Notes: generated from the sequence alone by a model not told the origin. Counted from the first letter of the stretch, positions 50,982-61,931 are shown. The stretch: 64,000 nt of DNA from Providencia rettgeri (GCF_001874625.1 NZ_CP017671.1:3534001-3598000); one strand, 5' to 3'. Translations and numbers: made by a program.

Positions 50982-52421
50982 ATGCTCAATCAACGTTATG
51001 CGGCTATCGATCAGGGAACAACGGGAACCCGGGTCGTTGTCTTTGAAGAAGGCGGCCATTATCACTCCCCAATGAGCATTCCTCATAAACAAATCACGTT
51101 GAACAGTGGTTGGGTAGAACATGACCCTGAGGAAATCTTGGCAAATATTATTAAATGCTTAAATAGCTGCGAGGTTGTTGATGCGATTGGTCTTTGTCAT
51201 CAAGGTGAAAGCATTGTCGCATGGGATGCTCAAAGTAAGCGCCCTTTATACAATGCGATCGTTTGGCAAGATTTACGCACTGAAAAAACCATTTCACGAC
51301 TGAAAGAAGCAGGCTTGGAACCACTAGTGCAATCTAAATCAGGTTTGCCACTAGACCCTTATTTTTCCGCCAGCAAAATGGGATGGATTATTGAGAATGT
51401 GGTGGGAGCGAAAACGCTAGCGGATAAAAACCAGCTACGGATAGGCACAATGGATGCTTTTTTCCTCGACCGTTTATGTGGTGTATTTGTCACTGACTAT
51501 AATTCCGCATCACGAACCTCACTACTCAATATTCACACTTTAGAGTGGGATCAACAACTATGTGACATTTTTGGTGTGCCTATTCATTGTTTGCCACCTA
51601 TTAAAGACAATATTGGTGATTTTGGTGCCATCAACCTCGATGGGCATTTAACCCCTGTCACGGCAATCATTGTTGACCAGTTTGCCGGCACATACGGTCA
51701 TGGCTGCCGTGAAAAAGGGGATGCAAAAATTACTTTCGGTACAGGCGCTTTTTTACAAGCACTGACAGGGGCTGATATTCCTAAAACTCACGAAAGTGGA
51801 TTATTACCAACCTTGTGCTGGAAATTTCCGGGTACACCTGCCGTTTTCGGATTAGATGGAGGGGTATATAACGCAGCATCAGCCATTAATTGGGCGCGTA
51901 AAATTGGCCTTTTCGACTCATTCGATGAACTCACCGATTTTAGAACTGAACCAGCAATTAAACGCGGCCTTGCATTCGTACCTGCATTATCTGGCTTAGG
52001 CTGCCCTTACTGGGATCGGAGTGCCGCGGGGTTATGGGCGGGGCTTTCTCTAGATACCGATAAAAAAGATATGATGCAGTCCGTTCTTGAAGGAATAGCA
52101 GCTCGTTCAGCGGAAGTTATTTTTGCAATGGAGCAAGTTTCACCTTTAGGTCAGTCAATTTCAGTCGATGGAGGGTTATCTTCAAATCAATACTTTAAGC
52201 AGTTTTTAGCCAATTTATTACAAAAAAATATTGAAGCACCAGCAAACCGTGAAGTAACAGCATTAGGCGCAGCCTTATTGGCTCGTAAAGGCCTAGGTAT
52301 CACTCACGAAATGGCAGTTAGACGCAATGCAACCATAACACGCCCAGATGGAACCAACATGCAAGGCGTGATGGAACAGTATCGCGACATCATTGCCCGT
52401 TCTCGCCAATTAAGACACTAA
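50982..52421 (+). CDS. FGGY-family kinase, glycerol-kinase-like
   Basis: 479 residues (GlpK about 500). AIDQGTTGTRVVVFEE, GWVEHDPEEILAN, PLYNAIVWQDLRTEK, LDPYFSASKMGWI, NSASRTSLLNIHTLEWD and VDQFAGTYGHG align with E. coli GlpK. The GlpK substrate motif NQRET is HQGES here: the arginine that holds glycerol (R84 in E. coli) is Gly, while the Glu, the Tyr of DPYF and the Asp of VDQ remain. A related but different polyol or amino alcohol is likely. It is first in the plus-strand operon with the EutH-like gene. Confidence 0.88.
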   Translation: MLNQRYAAIDQGTTGTRVVVFEEGGHYHSPMSIPHKQITLNSGWVEHDPEEILANIIKCLNSCEVVDAIGLCHQGESIVAWDAQSKRPLYNAIVWQDLRTEKTISRLKEAGLEPLVQSKSGLPLDPYFSASKMGWIIENVVGAKTLADKNQLRIGTMDAFFLDRLCGVFVTDYNSASRTSLLNIHTLEWDQQLCDIFGVPIHCLPPIKDNIGDFGAINLDGHLTPVTAIIVDQFAGTYGHGCREKGDAKITFGTGAFLQALTGADIPKTHESGLLPTLCWKFPGTPAVFGLDGGVYNAASAINWARKIGLFDSFDELTDFRTEPAIKRGLAFVPALSGLGCPYWDRSAAGLWAGLSLDTDKKDMMQSVLEGIAARSAEVIFAMEQVSPLGQSISVDGGLSSNQYFKQFLANLLQKNIEAPANREVTALGAALLARKGLGITHEMAVRRNATITRPDGTNMQGVMEQYRDIIARSRQLRH

Positions 52422-52441
52422 AATAATAAAAGGACCCTACC

Positions 52442-53686
52442 ATGGCTGAATTCGGAAATTACATTATCTATTTAATCATGTGCGGTGCGATTATAGGCGC
52501 AGTCGCATCTATTGTTAGACCAACAAGTGACCTCGGAAAAGAGTTTGTTAATGGTATATTCTCTATTGGTCCCGTTTTCCTTGCACAAGCAGGGATTATG
52601 GCAGCCGTACCGTTACTATCACAGTTAATATCCTATGTGCTTGGCCCTGTTTTTTCATCTGTAGGGTCAGATGTTTCAATTGCTGCATTGTCAATTATTG
52701 CAGTCGATATGGGTGGCTATCAATTAGCTGATGCACTCACAACAAACCGCGATATGTGGATCACGGCCATGTTGATCGGCTATACCTCTGGTGCCACCAT
52801 TGTTTATTTGATCCCTGTTGGTTTAACCATGTTAAATCGTAAAGATCATAAATATCTAGCACTGGGTGCGATGGCAGGTCTGATCTCGATCCCCTTTGGC
52901 GTACTGGCATCCCTGTTGTTAATTACATTCAATAATATTCCAGTTAGAGACATTATTTCGACTAACTCACCCGCAGCGCATCAATTAACCTTAGACTTCT
53001 TCACGATGTTGCAATACTTGATGCCACTGTTTGTATTCTGTTTCTTACTCGCTGCTGGGTTAAAATATCGCCCAATGCTAATGGTTACCGGTTTTTTAAT
53101 TTTCGGTAAGATTATGGATGCATTTGTGAAATTAGTCTTAGCATTCTCTATTGTTGAGCATTTTACTGGCGTATTTAGTAAAGTCTTCGGTGCATGGGGC
53201 TTTGACCCACTGTTTGCAGATCAAAATGAGCTATTCCGTGCAATCGAAATTGCAGGTTATATTGGTATCATGCTGGCAGGGACATTCCCAATTTGTTACC
53301 TGTTCCAACGTTACTGTAAACCATTAGTTCGCGCATTAAGTAACCGTTTAAAATTGAGTGATACCGGTTCGTTAGGTTTTATTATGGTAATGGCAAACAT
53401 CATTGCAACTTATCACTTATTCAAAGATATGCGTGCAAGAGATAAAGTATTATGTGTTGCATTCGGTGTTTGTGCACAGGCTACCATTGGTGATCACTTA
53501 GCCTTTACCGCAAATTTCCAACCCACACTTGTTCTCCCCATTTTACTTGGTAAATTGGTCGGTGGGGCCTTAGCCGTATTTATTGCAATCAAAATATCAG
53601 TCCCTCAAGCTATGCGCTATGAAGAGGAAGATGCAAAAGAATCTGAAAAGGTGGAGGTAGAGCACCAACTTGCTACCACTAAATAA
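52442..53686 (+). CDS. EutH-family transporter
   Basis: 414 residues, about ten membrane spans. The family features GKEFVNGIFSIGPVFLAQAG, SIIAVDMGGYQLADAL, then MLIGYTSGATIVYLIPVG, and FGVCAQATIGDHLAFTANFQ match EutH, an ethanolamine permease usually inside eut operons. No other eut gene is present. It lies 20 bp after the kinase with AAGGACC upstream, so the kinase substrate is probably what it imports. The cytosolic tail is acidic (EEEDAKESEKVEVEH). Confidence 0.88.
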   Translation: MAEFGNYIIYLIMCGAIIGAVASIVRPTSDLGKEFVNGIFSIGPVFLAQAGIMAAVPLLSQLISYVLGPVFSSVGSDVSIAALSIIAVDMGGYQLADALTTNRDMWITAMLIGYTSGATIVYLIPVGLTMLNRKDHKYLALGAMAGLISIPFGVLASLLLITFNNIPVRDIISTNSPAAHQLTLDFFTMLQYLMPLFVFCFLLAAGLKYRPMLMVTGFLIFGKIMDAFVKLVLAFSIVEHFTGVFSKVFGAWGFDPLFADQNELFRAIEIAGYIGIMLAGTFPICYLFQRYCKPLVRALSNRLKLSDTGSLGFIMVMANIIATYHLFKDMRARDKVLCVAFGVCAQATIGDHLAFTANFQPTLVLPILLGKLVGGALAVFIAIKISVPQAMRYEEEDAKESEKVEVEHQLATTK

Positions 53687-54017
53687 AAATAATTCACATT
53701 AGTTATGTTTATATAATTATTATTAGAGATTAGCTGCATTTGAAATATCTATACCCATAAAGTAGGATGCAGCTTTTATTTATTCGTCGCTTTTAAATGC
53801 CAAAATTCATCCATTAACTACATTTAGTTAATGCCCCATGATTTATTTCTTGTCATCATTATTCACAATTTATCTCATAATTTGTTACTAATTAATTAAT
53901 ATATTAATCAATTAATATATAGATGTTATATATTGATATAAAAAACCCCAATATTTATATTGGGGTCAATTAACTTAACATACTTCAATAATATAAATAT
54001 TGAATATCATTTTTAAC
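53687..54017. other. AT-rich intergenic region between eutH-like gene and gsk
   Basis: No gene seen. It contains a long-loop hairpin for the plus strand (GCTGCAT 53733-53739 with ATGCAGC 53767-53773, then TTTTATTTATT) and, after a TTAATTAATATATTAAT-type run, a strong palindromic terminator for gsk (53945-53966). It marks the edge of the segment that separates ybaL from gsk. Confidence 0.7.
53945..53966 (-). terminator. Terminator of gsk
   Basis: ACCCCAATAT (53945-53954), TT, ATATTGGGGT (53957-53966), with a T-run on the minus strand (A-tract 53940-53945). Confidence 0.85.
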
Positions 54018-55331
54018 TTAGCGATCCCAGTAGGATTCTTCCAAACTATCTTCTTTTTCAGGTAACCCGCGAGTTAACCGTGGTGAATGCTGTGTTAACA
54101 CTTGATAACTAACACGATTAGCATACTTACACACTTGAGCTAAAGATGAATATGTTAAGTATTGGCGTTCATGTTTACTGGAGTTTGGGACGTTTGAACG
54201 ATGATAAGAATTTGCTGTGATATCATGGAGTAATGCAGATAATGCGCCGTCTCCTGCACCATTCGTATTCATTATTTTTTCCGGCCCCCCCATATAAGGT
54301 TCAATATGAGAAAAAATCCGTAATGGTACTTGGCAATCTTGCTGGCGCATTGCACGACTAAACTCATACAAATTAAACTCTGCAATCGCCCCTGGTAACA
54401 ATGGGTGCTGTGTTGTACGTTTATAGCTTTCTTCTGTGTACCCAGCCATATACAACCCTGACGGCCCAGCGGTACAAAGCACTAAATCAACCCAATCTAA
54501 AGCCATATTCGAGGCTAATAGAGGATCACTTAAACCGGTTAGTTCTTGTGCTTCATCTTCGTTCATCGCGACTACTGAAATATGTTCGGCGAGAAAATCA
54601 CGCCAAAACTGTGGGTCCTGAGCAATAACGAATTTAGTCCCCAAAGTTAATACCACTGGCACATTATGTTTTTTCGCATATGTAATGGCTTGCATCGTCG
54701 CTTCAGGCATGGTCTCACCTGGCTTACAACGTACTAAATAGGCCGTTAATACTAATGCAGAAGCCCCTGCAATAATATCTTCAGGGATACTACTAGGCTG
54801 TAAGCGGTTCATATGGCCAGGGCTAATAGCAAACGTCCGCTCACCATTTTCAGTAATTAGCGTGAAACAACGCCCAATAGGGCCATCAACACCTTGCAAG
54901 AAATTTAAATCCATACGGCTAGAGGTATGACATAAATAACGATAAGCATAACTGCCAATTTGGATATTGTTACACATTGTGCCTAACAGGACAGAGCGAT
55001 CATCCGCTAAGACAGAATAATTATGCAATGTATTACCAATCGTACCACCCGCAAATTCATGTGTAATCAATGCGTTATCTGTTAATTCTTTATATAACGC
55101 CTCAGCAATAGCATCTTCTATAACCAGTGAGTGCCCTTTGCTTAATTGATAGCGTTGAATAAACTCATCATCCACTTTTGCTTCGATGTCGACCAAAGTT
55201 TGGTCGATACCAACAATATAGGATTTACAGTTTTCTTCATCAGCCAACGTTTCTTTTAGGGGCTGTAAAAGCGGATCTCTGAGACTAACAGGGAAGTAAT
55301 GTTTTGACTTACGCTGACCGGGGAATTTCAT
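54018..55331 (-). CDS. gsk: Inosine-guanosine kinase
   Basis: 437 residues (E. coli 434), PfkB family. KFPGQRKSKHYFPV at the N-terminus, FAGGTIGNTLHNYSVLADDR, GPIGRCFTLI, and the anion-hole motif NTNGAGDGALSALLHD are those of Gsk. The C-terminus DSLEESYWDR is exactly conserved. It phosphorylates inosine and guanosine for purine salvage. Confidence 0.97.
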   Translation of the reverse strand: MKFPGQRKSKHYFPVSLRDPLLQPLKETLADEENCKSYIVGIDQTLVDIEAKVDDEFIQRYQLSKGHSLVIEDAIAEALYKELTDNALITHEFAGGTIGNTLHNYSVLADDRSVLLGTMCNNIQIGSYAYRYLCHTSSRMDLNFLQGVDGPIGRCFTLITENGERTFAISPGHMNRLQPSSIPEDIIAGASALVLTAYLVRCKPGETMPEATMQAITYAKKHNVPVVLTLGTKFVIAQDPQFWRDFLAEHISVVAMNEDEAQELTGLSDPLLASNMALDWVDLVLCTAGPSGLYMAGYTEESYKRTTQHPLLPGAIAEFNLYEFSRAMRQQDCQVPLRIFSHIEPYMGGPEKIMNTNGAGDGALSALLHDITANSYHRSNVPNSSKHERQYLTYSSLAQVCKYANRVSYQVLTQHSPRLTRGLPEKEDSLEESYWDR

Positions 55332-55436
55332 AATTAGGAGATTAAAAATGGAACATCTCCCTATTCTAACACGATAAAGCTAAGCCAGCACCTCAAAAGA
55401 AAGAGCTGGCTTGATTACTATCACCTAGCTGAATAA

Positions 55437-56558
55437 TTACACATTTTGCTGTTTATAATCACGATATAACTGGCGACTCAATACAAATGAACAGCTCAAT
55501 ATAAAGCCGAGAACTGCGCTCAATGCCACAATAAGCGATGATTTAGGTGAATCTTTTTGTAGTGGGAAATCCGGTGTCAAAATAAACATCACGGGTGCAA
55601 AGTCTAACTCCTTGCTCGTTAACGCATTAAGTTCATCAATATAAATTTGACGGTTCTGCAAGGTTTCGCTCATTAAAGCTAAATCACGGTTTTGTGTCTC
55701 AATGAGTAATTTCTTTTCTAAGGCTTCTGTACCAAGCGCAATTGGGTAGTCAGGGTCATCGTTGATCGTTACAGAATCACTCGCAATCGGTTTTTCTATC
55801 CCAGCAGCCTTCGCGATGTCAACAGCTCGCTTTAAGCGTTCAACTTTAACATCATATTCCGTTTGGATTTTACTGACTTCGCGTTTCAGTGATTCGCTAG
55901 CAAAGATCAACCGCTGAGAAACAGTGTTATCTATCTCAACTTTAATTTGCTGCCTCACTTTTGATGCACTATAGCGAATATACCCCTCAAGTAAGTCTTG
56001 TGCTTCGATAGGTAAAGACGCCGTAAACTTTAAAACAATGTCATTGGAGGTACTGTTTTTTTCTTTCGATTGGTCTTGAATTTGGATATCGTTGGTAATG
56101 ATTTGATTCACTAACCGTTGTTGACTAGCAACATCATCTTTCGGTTCGATATTTTGCGCTAACTGCTGAAAATACCGTGTACTTTTTACATATTCGCTCT
56201 GGTTAACTTTTGAACGAAACTGATCAACAAACACGCTAAAAATGCGCTGAGCACTTAAATCAATAGGGATTTCTAGTGCGTCTAATTGCGCTTTTAATTT
56301 GTTTACTTCTTGGATGTTTTCAGATGTAGGAGGAATAACAATTGCCGTACTACTCCATTTTTGGGGTAAAAAGCTGACAATCCCCGCGCTCAACACAATA
56401 CAGAAAGCAGTAAAAATAATAATTAAGAGCTTATGCTTTAATAAAATCGAAAATAATGCCATGAGGTCAATTTCATCATTCTGCTGTAAATGAAACTGAG
56501 GAGCAGTATTTGATTTCTGCTCTATATTATTGCCTCGTGGCGGTTGCTCATTGCTCAT
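55437..56558 (-). CDS. Wzz/FepE-type polysaccharide chain-length regulator
   Basis: 373 residues from ATG 56558 (TTTTGGAA upstream); an in-frame ATG at 56576 adds six residues. Span 1 (LLIIIFTAFCIVLSAGIVSF) follows the EIDLMALFSILLKHK motif. A long periplasmic coiled coil (about 85-320) comes next, and span 2 (SLIVALSAVLGFILSCSFVL) follows the proline-rich PDFPLQKDSPKSS. This is the polysaccharide co-polymerase layout that sets O-antigen or similar chain length. No glycosyltransferase or wzy gene is nearby, so it is an orphan. Confidence 0.88.
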   Translation of the reverse strand: MSNEQPPRGNNIEQKSNTAPQFHLQQNDEIDLMALFSILLKHKLLIIIFTAFCIVLSAGIVSFLPQKWSSTAIVIPPTSENIQEVNKLKAQLDALEIPIDLSAQRIFSVFVDQFRSKVNQSEYVKSTRYFQQLAQNIEPKDDVASQQRLVNQIITNDIQIQDQSKEKNSTSNDIVLKFTASLPIEAQDLLEGYIRYSASKVRQQIKVEIDNTVSQRLIFASESLKREVSKIQTEYDVKVERLKRAVDIAKAAGIEKPIASDSVTINDDPDYPIALGTEALEKKLLIETQNRDLALMSETLQNRQIYIDELNALTSKELDFAPVMFILTPDFPLQKDSPKSSLIVALSAVLGFILSCSFVLSRQLYRDYKQQNV

Positions 56559-56681
56559 ATTAATTCCAAAAGACATAAAATTTGTTTAATCGTTTTTAAT
56601 TTCAGATAAGTTATTATAGTCTATAATCGAATTTTTGATATATCGATAAGCTAACTTTTTTGTATTAATTGTATGCATTGA

Positions 56682-57647
56682 CTACTTTAATGCATCTTCA
56701 ATTATTAAATTAATCATGCTAATACTATCTTGATTATCATTTAAAGCTGATATGTAATTATATTTATGACCACCACTGCTAATAAAGAACTCTTTATTTT
56801 GTTCGCTTATCTCTTCTAATGTTTCCAAACAATCAACTGAAAACCCAGGACAAATAACCTGAACTGATTTTACACCTTGGCTGGGTAATTCATGCATTGT
56901 TTTATCCATGTAGGGCATGAGCCAAGGCTCTCGTCCAAAACGTGACTGGTAAGTGAGTAACACGTTATCACTTGGATAATTTAAGGCTTCACGCAATGCC
57001 TGAGCGGTTTTTTCACATTCTTGCTGATAGATATCACCTGTATCACAATAACGCTTAGGAATGCCGTGGAAAGACAATACCAGCCTATCTGGTTCACCGT
57101 GCTTGGCAAAACTAGCTTCAATAGAAGTTACCAGTGCTTTAATGTACGCAGGATGAGTGGCATAACTCCGAATAAATTGAACTGACGGAATAGTACGTCG
57201 ACCTTGAAATGCCCTTGTAACTGCATCATAAACCGCAGCAGTTGTGGTACATGAATATTGTGGATATAAAGGTAAGACCACTAAATCAGTAACCCCTTGC
57301 TCCATCAGGTTATCAATCGCAGTTTTAATTGATGGTGAACCGTAGCTCATCCCTATATCTACTGGAATATTAGGCAACAAAGCGGCTAATTTTTGCTTTT
57401 GGCGTAAAGAGTAAACCAATAATGGGGAGCCGTCTTCTAACCAAATAGATTGATATAATTTCGCGACTTTCGACGACCGAATAGGCAAAATTGCACCATA
57501 TAGAATAGGTTTCCAAATTAGACGAGGTACATCAATAACGCGAGTATCACTAAGAAATTCTGCTAAATAGCGTCTAACTGCTGAGGTTGTTGGGGCATCA
57601 GGTGTTCCTAGGTTAGCCAATAAAATGCCGTATTTTTTTTCTGACAT
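56682..57647 (-). CDS. hemH: Ferrochelatase
   Basis: 321 residues (E. coli 320). [30 protein letters not shown], the catalytic His in [29 protein letters not shown], and [15 protein letters not shown] with the late conserved Glu are all present. It inserts ferrous iron into protoporphyrin IX at the inner membrane. A terminator (57728-57749) separates it from adk. Confidence 0.96.
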   Translation of the reverse strand: MSEKKYGILLANLGTPDAPTTSAVRRYLAEFLSDTRVIDVPRLIWKPILYGAILPIRSSKVAKLYQSIWLEDGSPLLVYSLRQKQKLAALLPNIPVDIGMSYGSPSIKTAIDNLMEQGVTDLVVLPLYPQYSCTTTAAVYDAVTRAFQGRRTIPSVQFIRSYATHPAYIKALVTSIEASFAKHGEPDRLVLSFHGIPKRYCDTGDIYQQECEKTAQALREALNYPSDNVLLTYQSRFGREPWLMPYMDKTMHELPSQGVKSVQVICPGFSVDCLETLEEISEQNKEFFISSGGHKYNYISALNDNQDSISMINLIIEDALK

Positions 57648-57727
57648 GAAACAACTCCTAATTGATAATCATTCCCAACATTAACATAGTTAAATAACTA
57701 TTTTTATCACCAAGTGGTATAACAATA

Positions 57728-57749
57728 AAGGCAGCGATCTCGCTGCCTT
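57728..57749 (-). terminator. Terminator of adk
   Basis: AAGGCAGCGA (57728-57737), short loop TC, TCGCTGCCTT (57740-57749). On the minus strand it is followed by TATTGTTAT. It separates adk from hemH. Confidence 0.75.
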
Positions 57750-57820
57750 ATACTTGGCTTACACCCTTAATAATGCAAGTTACTGTTATACAGTAACAAG
57801 AAGCATAAGGAGTGCCAATA

Positions 57821-58480
<660 letters not shown>

Positions 58481-58594
58481 CTATTTAGATTTTTATAATT
58501 TGAAAAGAAAACAAGCTACCATACCATTAGCATGGCGCTTTACTCAAGAACACACGTAAACGTTTTCGCATTTATCTTTTTTCGCAAAAGAAAA

Positions 58595-58628
58595 AAACCA
58601 CGCTAAAGCACAAGCAAAAGCGTGGTTT
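58595..58628 (-). terminator. Terminator of htpG
   Basis: AAACCACGCT (58595-58604), 14-nt loop, AGCGTGGTTT (58619-58628). On the minus strand it runs into TTTTTTTC-like sequence. Confidence 0.85.
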
Positions 58629-58657
58629 ATGTTCAAAAACGAAAGTACAAAATTAAC

Positions 58658-60532
58658 TTATTTTAAAAGCAATTCGTTGATTTTTCGTATAAATAAATTT
58701 GGATCTTCCAATGTACCACGCTCGGCCAATAATGCTTGATCCAATAACACATCAACCCAATCAGCAAATACAGACTCATCTGACACTTCAGACGCTTTTT
58801 TCACCAATGGGTGTGCTGGGTTTAATTCGAAGTTGTATTTCACTTCTGGCGCAGCTTGACCAGCCGCAGCGAATAATTTCGCCATCTGAGTGCTCATTTC
58901 ATCAGCATTTGTAGTGACAATCGCTGGAGTATCGGTTAAACGATGCGTCAGTTTGACGTCTTTAACCCTTTCACCCAAGAATGATTTTACACGCTCAACA
59001 AATGGTGCTAATTGTTTATCCGCTTCTTCTTGTTCAGCTTTGTTTTCATCCGCAAGTTTATCTAATGACTCATCAGCTTTACTGACTGATTGGAATTGTT
59101 TGCCATCAAACTCAGACAAATAGTTCATCATCCATTCGTCAATACGGTCGGATAACAACAATACCTCAATACCTTTTTTACGGAATAATTCGAGGTGTGG
59201 GCTACCTTTTGCCGCCGCATAGCTATCTGCGGTGATATAGTAAATTTTATCCTGCCCTTCCACCATACGGCTAACGTAGTCTTCTAAAGAAACATTTTGC
59301 ACGCTGCTATCTGTTTGAGTGGTCGCGAAACGCAGAAGTTTAGCAATGGTTTCACCATTTGCCATATCTTCCGCAGGGCCCTCTTTCATCACTAAACCAA
59401 ATTGTTGCCAGAAAGTTTGATATTTTTCCGCATCTGTTTTCGCCAATTTTTCAAGCATTTGTAGAACACGTTTAGTCAATGCACTACGTAAACTGCGTGT
59501 TAATGCGCTATCTTGCAATATTTCACGAGAAACGTTCAATGGCAAATCATTGGAATCTAATACACCACGAATAAACCGTAGGTAATTTGGCATAAACTGT
59601 TCAGCGTCATCCATAATAAATACGCGTTGAACGTATAATTTCAGGCCATGCTGTTGGTCACGATTCCATAAGTCGAATGGTGCTTGAGAAGGAACATACA
59701 GTAAACTGGTATACTCTTGTTTACCTTCAACACGGTTGTGCGTCCAAGTCAAAGGGTCAGCATAGTCGTGGGAAATATGTTTATAGAATTCAACATACTC
59801 TTCATCAGAGATCTCAGACTTACTACGTGTCCATAGTGCTTTAGCTTGGTTAATCTTTTCCCACGTTACCGTACCGTCTTCTTCATTTTTATCTTCAATT
59901 TCAACAGGTAAAGCAATATGGTCTGAATATTTACTAATTACTGAGCGTAGACGCCAGTTATCAAGGAATTCTTTTTCATCGTCACGTAAATGCAACGTAA
60001 TTTCTGTACCGCGTTCCGCTTTTTCAATATCGGCAATAGTATACTCACCTTCACCCGCAGATTCCCAAAAAACACCTTCACCCGCAGGGGCTCCTGCTGC
60101 ACGGCTACGTACTGTGACTTTATCTGCGACAATAAAAGCTGAATAGAAACCAACACCAAATTGACCAATCATTTGGCTATCTTTTGCCTGATCAGTACCT
60201 AAAGATTCTAAAAATGCTTTCGTACCTGATTTTGCGATAGTCCCCAAGTTATCAATAACTTCTTCACGGCTCATACCAATACCGTTATCACTAATCGTTA
60301 ATGTACCTTGGTCTTTATCTGCGCTAATACGTACACGCAATTCACCATCATTCTCATACAGTTCTGGTTTAGATAACGCACGAAAACGCAGTTTATCCGC
60401 CGCATCTGATGCGTTGGAGATCAATTCGCGTAAGAAAATCTCTTTATTCGAATAAAGAGAGTGGATCATTAATTGGAGGAGTTGCTTAACTTCTGATTGG
60501 AAACCACGCGTTTCCTGTCCTTTCATACTCAT
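58658..60532 (-). CDS. htpG: Hsp90 chaperone HtpG
   Basis: 624 residues, the E. coli length. From ATG 60532 (GAGGCG upstream); the second ATG at 60526 is the E. coli-like start. GHKL ATPase motifs: [54 protein letters not shown], with the middle and C-terminal dimerisation domains complete. A sigma-32-like promoter lies upstream. Confidence 0.97.
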   Translation of the reverse strand: MSMKGQETRGFQSEVKQLLQLMIHSLYSNKEIFLRELISNASDAADKLRFRALSKPELYENDGELRVRISADKDQGTLTISDNGIGMSREEVIDNLGTIAKSGTKAFLESLGTDQAKDSQMIGQFGVGFYSAFIVADKVTVRSRAAGAPAGEGVFWESAGEGEYTIADIEKAERGTEITLHLRDDEKEFLDNWRLRSVISKYSDHIALPVEIEDKNEEDGTVTWEKINQAKALWTRSKSEISDEEYVEFYKHISHDYADPLTWTHNRVEGKQEYTSLLYVPSQAPFDLWNRDQQHGLKLYVQRVFIMDDAEQFMPNYLRFIRGVLDSNDLPLNVSREILQDSALTRSLRSALTKRVLQMLEKLAKTDAEKYQTFWQQFGLVMKEGPAEDMANGETIAKLLRFATTQTDSSVQNVSLEDYVSRMVEGQDKIYYITADSYAAAKGSPHLELFRKKGIEVLLLSDRIDEWMMNYLSEFDGKQFQSVSKADESLDKLADENKAEQEEADKQLAPFVERVKSFLGERVKDVKLTHRLTDTPAIVTTNADEMSTQMAKLFAAAGQAAPEVKYNFELNPAHPLVKKASEVSDESVFADWVDVLLDQALLAERGTLEDPNLFIRKINELLLK

Positions 60533-60590
60533 TAATCGCCTCTATTTCATCAATCTAATTGGATAGGTTTGACTTATCGATGCAGATTAG

Positions 60591-60617
60591 TTGGGGGCGA
60601 AAAACAAAAATTCAAGC
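60591..60617 (-). promoter_or_regulatory. Sigma-32-type promoter of htpG
   Basis: On the minus strand CTTGAA (60612-60617), 14-15 nt, CCCCCAA (60591-60597), matching the heat-shock consensus CTTGAAA and CCCCAT. It lies about 60 bp before the htpG start. Confidence 0.8.
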
Positions 60618-60739
60618 GATAAAGACAAAAAAATTTACTGAAGAAAAAACCAAAACCAATGATTAGAAAGGAAATAATAACAACCGCAATCATTTTAAAG
60701 ATAGTTAATGAAAGGAATAATTCTACTCATCTCCAATCA

Positions 60740-61331
60740 TATACTCTAAATAATTTGTGCTGTAGCTAGGCGTCAAATACGTTAATCCCTAGGAGCATAC
60801 ACCAGTATGTGACCCAAGTCACCGAGTGTAGCCCCCACGACTCAAATTAGTAACTGAATTCTGTAGGGTGATTTTAGAAAAACGAAATCAATACTATCCT
60901 CTAAATAGTTCAAGTTGTAGGTAGGCGGCAAATGAGGAGATCTCGGGGAGCATACATCAGTATGTGACCCAAGTCACCGAGTGTAGCCCCCACGACTCAA
61001 ATTAGTAACTGAATTCTGTAGGGTGATTTTAGAAAAACGAAATCAATACTACCCTCTAAATAGTTCAAGTTGTAGGTAGGCGGCAAATGAGGAGATCTCG
61101 GGGAGCATACATCAGTATGTGACTCGAGTCGCCGAGTGTAGCCCCCACGACCCAAATTAGTAACTGAATTCTGTAGGGTGATTTTAGAAAAACGAAATCA
61201 ATACTATCCTCTAAATAGTTCAAGTTGTAGGTAGGCGGCAAATGAGGAGATCTCGGGGAGCATACATCAGTATGTGACCCGAGTCGCCGAGTGCAGCCAA
61301 CACCCCTACAGCTTGAAATATGACGAGGATA
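60740..61331. repeat. ERIC-derived tandem array of four units, 155-bp period
   Basis: The GTAGGTAGG-type landmark recurs at 60765 (diverged), 60920, 61075 and 61230, 155 bp apart. Each unit has the ERIC left half and core (CTCGGGGAGCATACATCAG, then TATGTGAC). In units 1-3 the ERIC right half is replaced by a segment containing ACTGAATTCTGTAGGGTGAT and AGAAAAACGAAATCAATACT. Only the last unit has the standard ERIC right end (ACAGCTTGAAATATGACGAG). The array fills the htpG-recR gap and reaches the recR stop codon. Confidence 0.9.
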
Positions 61332-61931
61332 TTACAATCGAGAGCGGCCGGAGAGCGAATGAGACAGCGTCGTACTATCGACTAACTCTAATTCCCCACC
61401 CACAGGCACCCCATGAGCAATTCGGCTCGCTGCCACCCCATATTGTGCGCACATTTCCCCAATATAGTTTGCTGTTGCTTCACCTTCTACCGTCGGGTTT
61501 GTCGCTAAAATCACTTCTGTGATCGTCTCTACCGCTAAGCGTTCTTCTAACCTATCAAGGCCAATATCTATCGGACCAATACCGTCCAATGGCGATAAAT
61601 GCCCCATAAGAACAAAATAGCGCCCTGAAAATTGCCCAGTTTGTTCAATGGCATAGATATCTGCTGGGCTTTCGACAACACAAACTAAACCATTTTGCTG
61701 ACGACGCGGATTCGCACAAATATTACAAACCTCTTGTTCGGTAAACGTTCTGCAATCACGGCAATGACCAATTTCAGACATTGCACTTGTGAGAGATTGC
61801 GCTAAACGCATCCCACCGCTCCGGTCACGCTGTAGAAGATGGAAAGCCATACGCTGCGCTGACTTTGGCCCAACGCCGGGAAGACAGCGCAACGCTTCCA
61901 TTAATGATTCAAGAAGCGGACTTGTTTGCAT
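61332..61931 (-). CDS. recR: Recombination mediator RecR
   Basis: 199 residues (E. coli 201). Helix-hairpin-helix [18 protein letters not shown], zinc finger [18 protein letters not shown], Toprim domain [12 protein letters not shown] and [17 protein letters not shown]. It loads RecA with RecO and RecF at gaps. The last residues, SGRSRL, differ from the E. coli end; the TAA stop at 61332-61334 lies at the ERIC boundary. It overlaps the ybaB stop by one base. Confidence 0.96.
   Translation of the reverse strand: MQTSPLLESLMEALRCLPGVGPKSAQRMAFHLLQRDRSGGMRLAQSLTSAMSEIGHCRDCRTFTEQEVCNICANPRRQQNGLVCVVESPADIYAIEQTGQFSGRYFVLMGHLSPLDGIGPIDIGLDRLEERLAVETITEVILATNPTVEGEATANYIGEMCAQYGVAASRIAHGVPVGGELELVDSTTLSHSLSGRSRL

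Noticed and set aside
52442-53686. Part of a full ethanolamine utilisation operon
   Set aside because: No eutBC, microcompartment or eutR genes are present; neighbours are a polyol-type kinase and dehydrogenases.
61274-61522. Plus-strand frame across the ERIC end and recR
   Set aside because: Starts inside the repeat and continues antisense to recR; a shadow frame.
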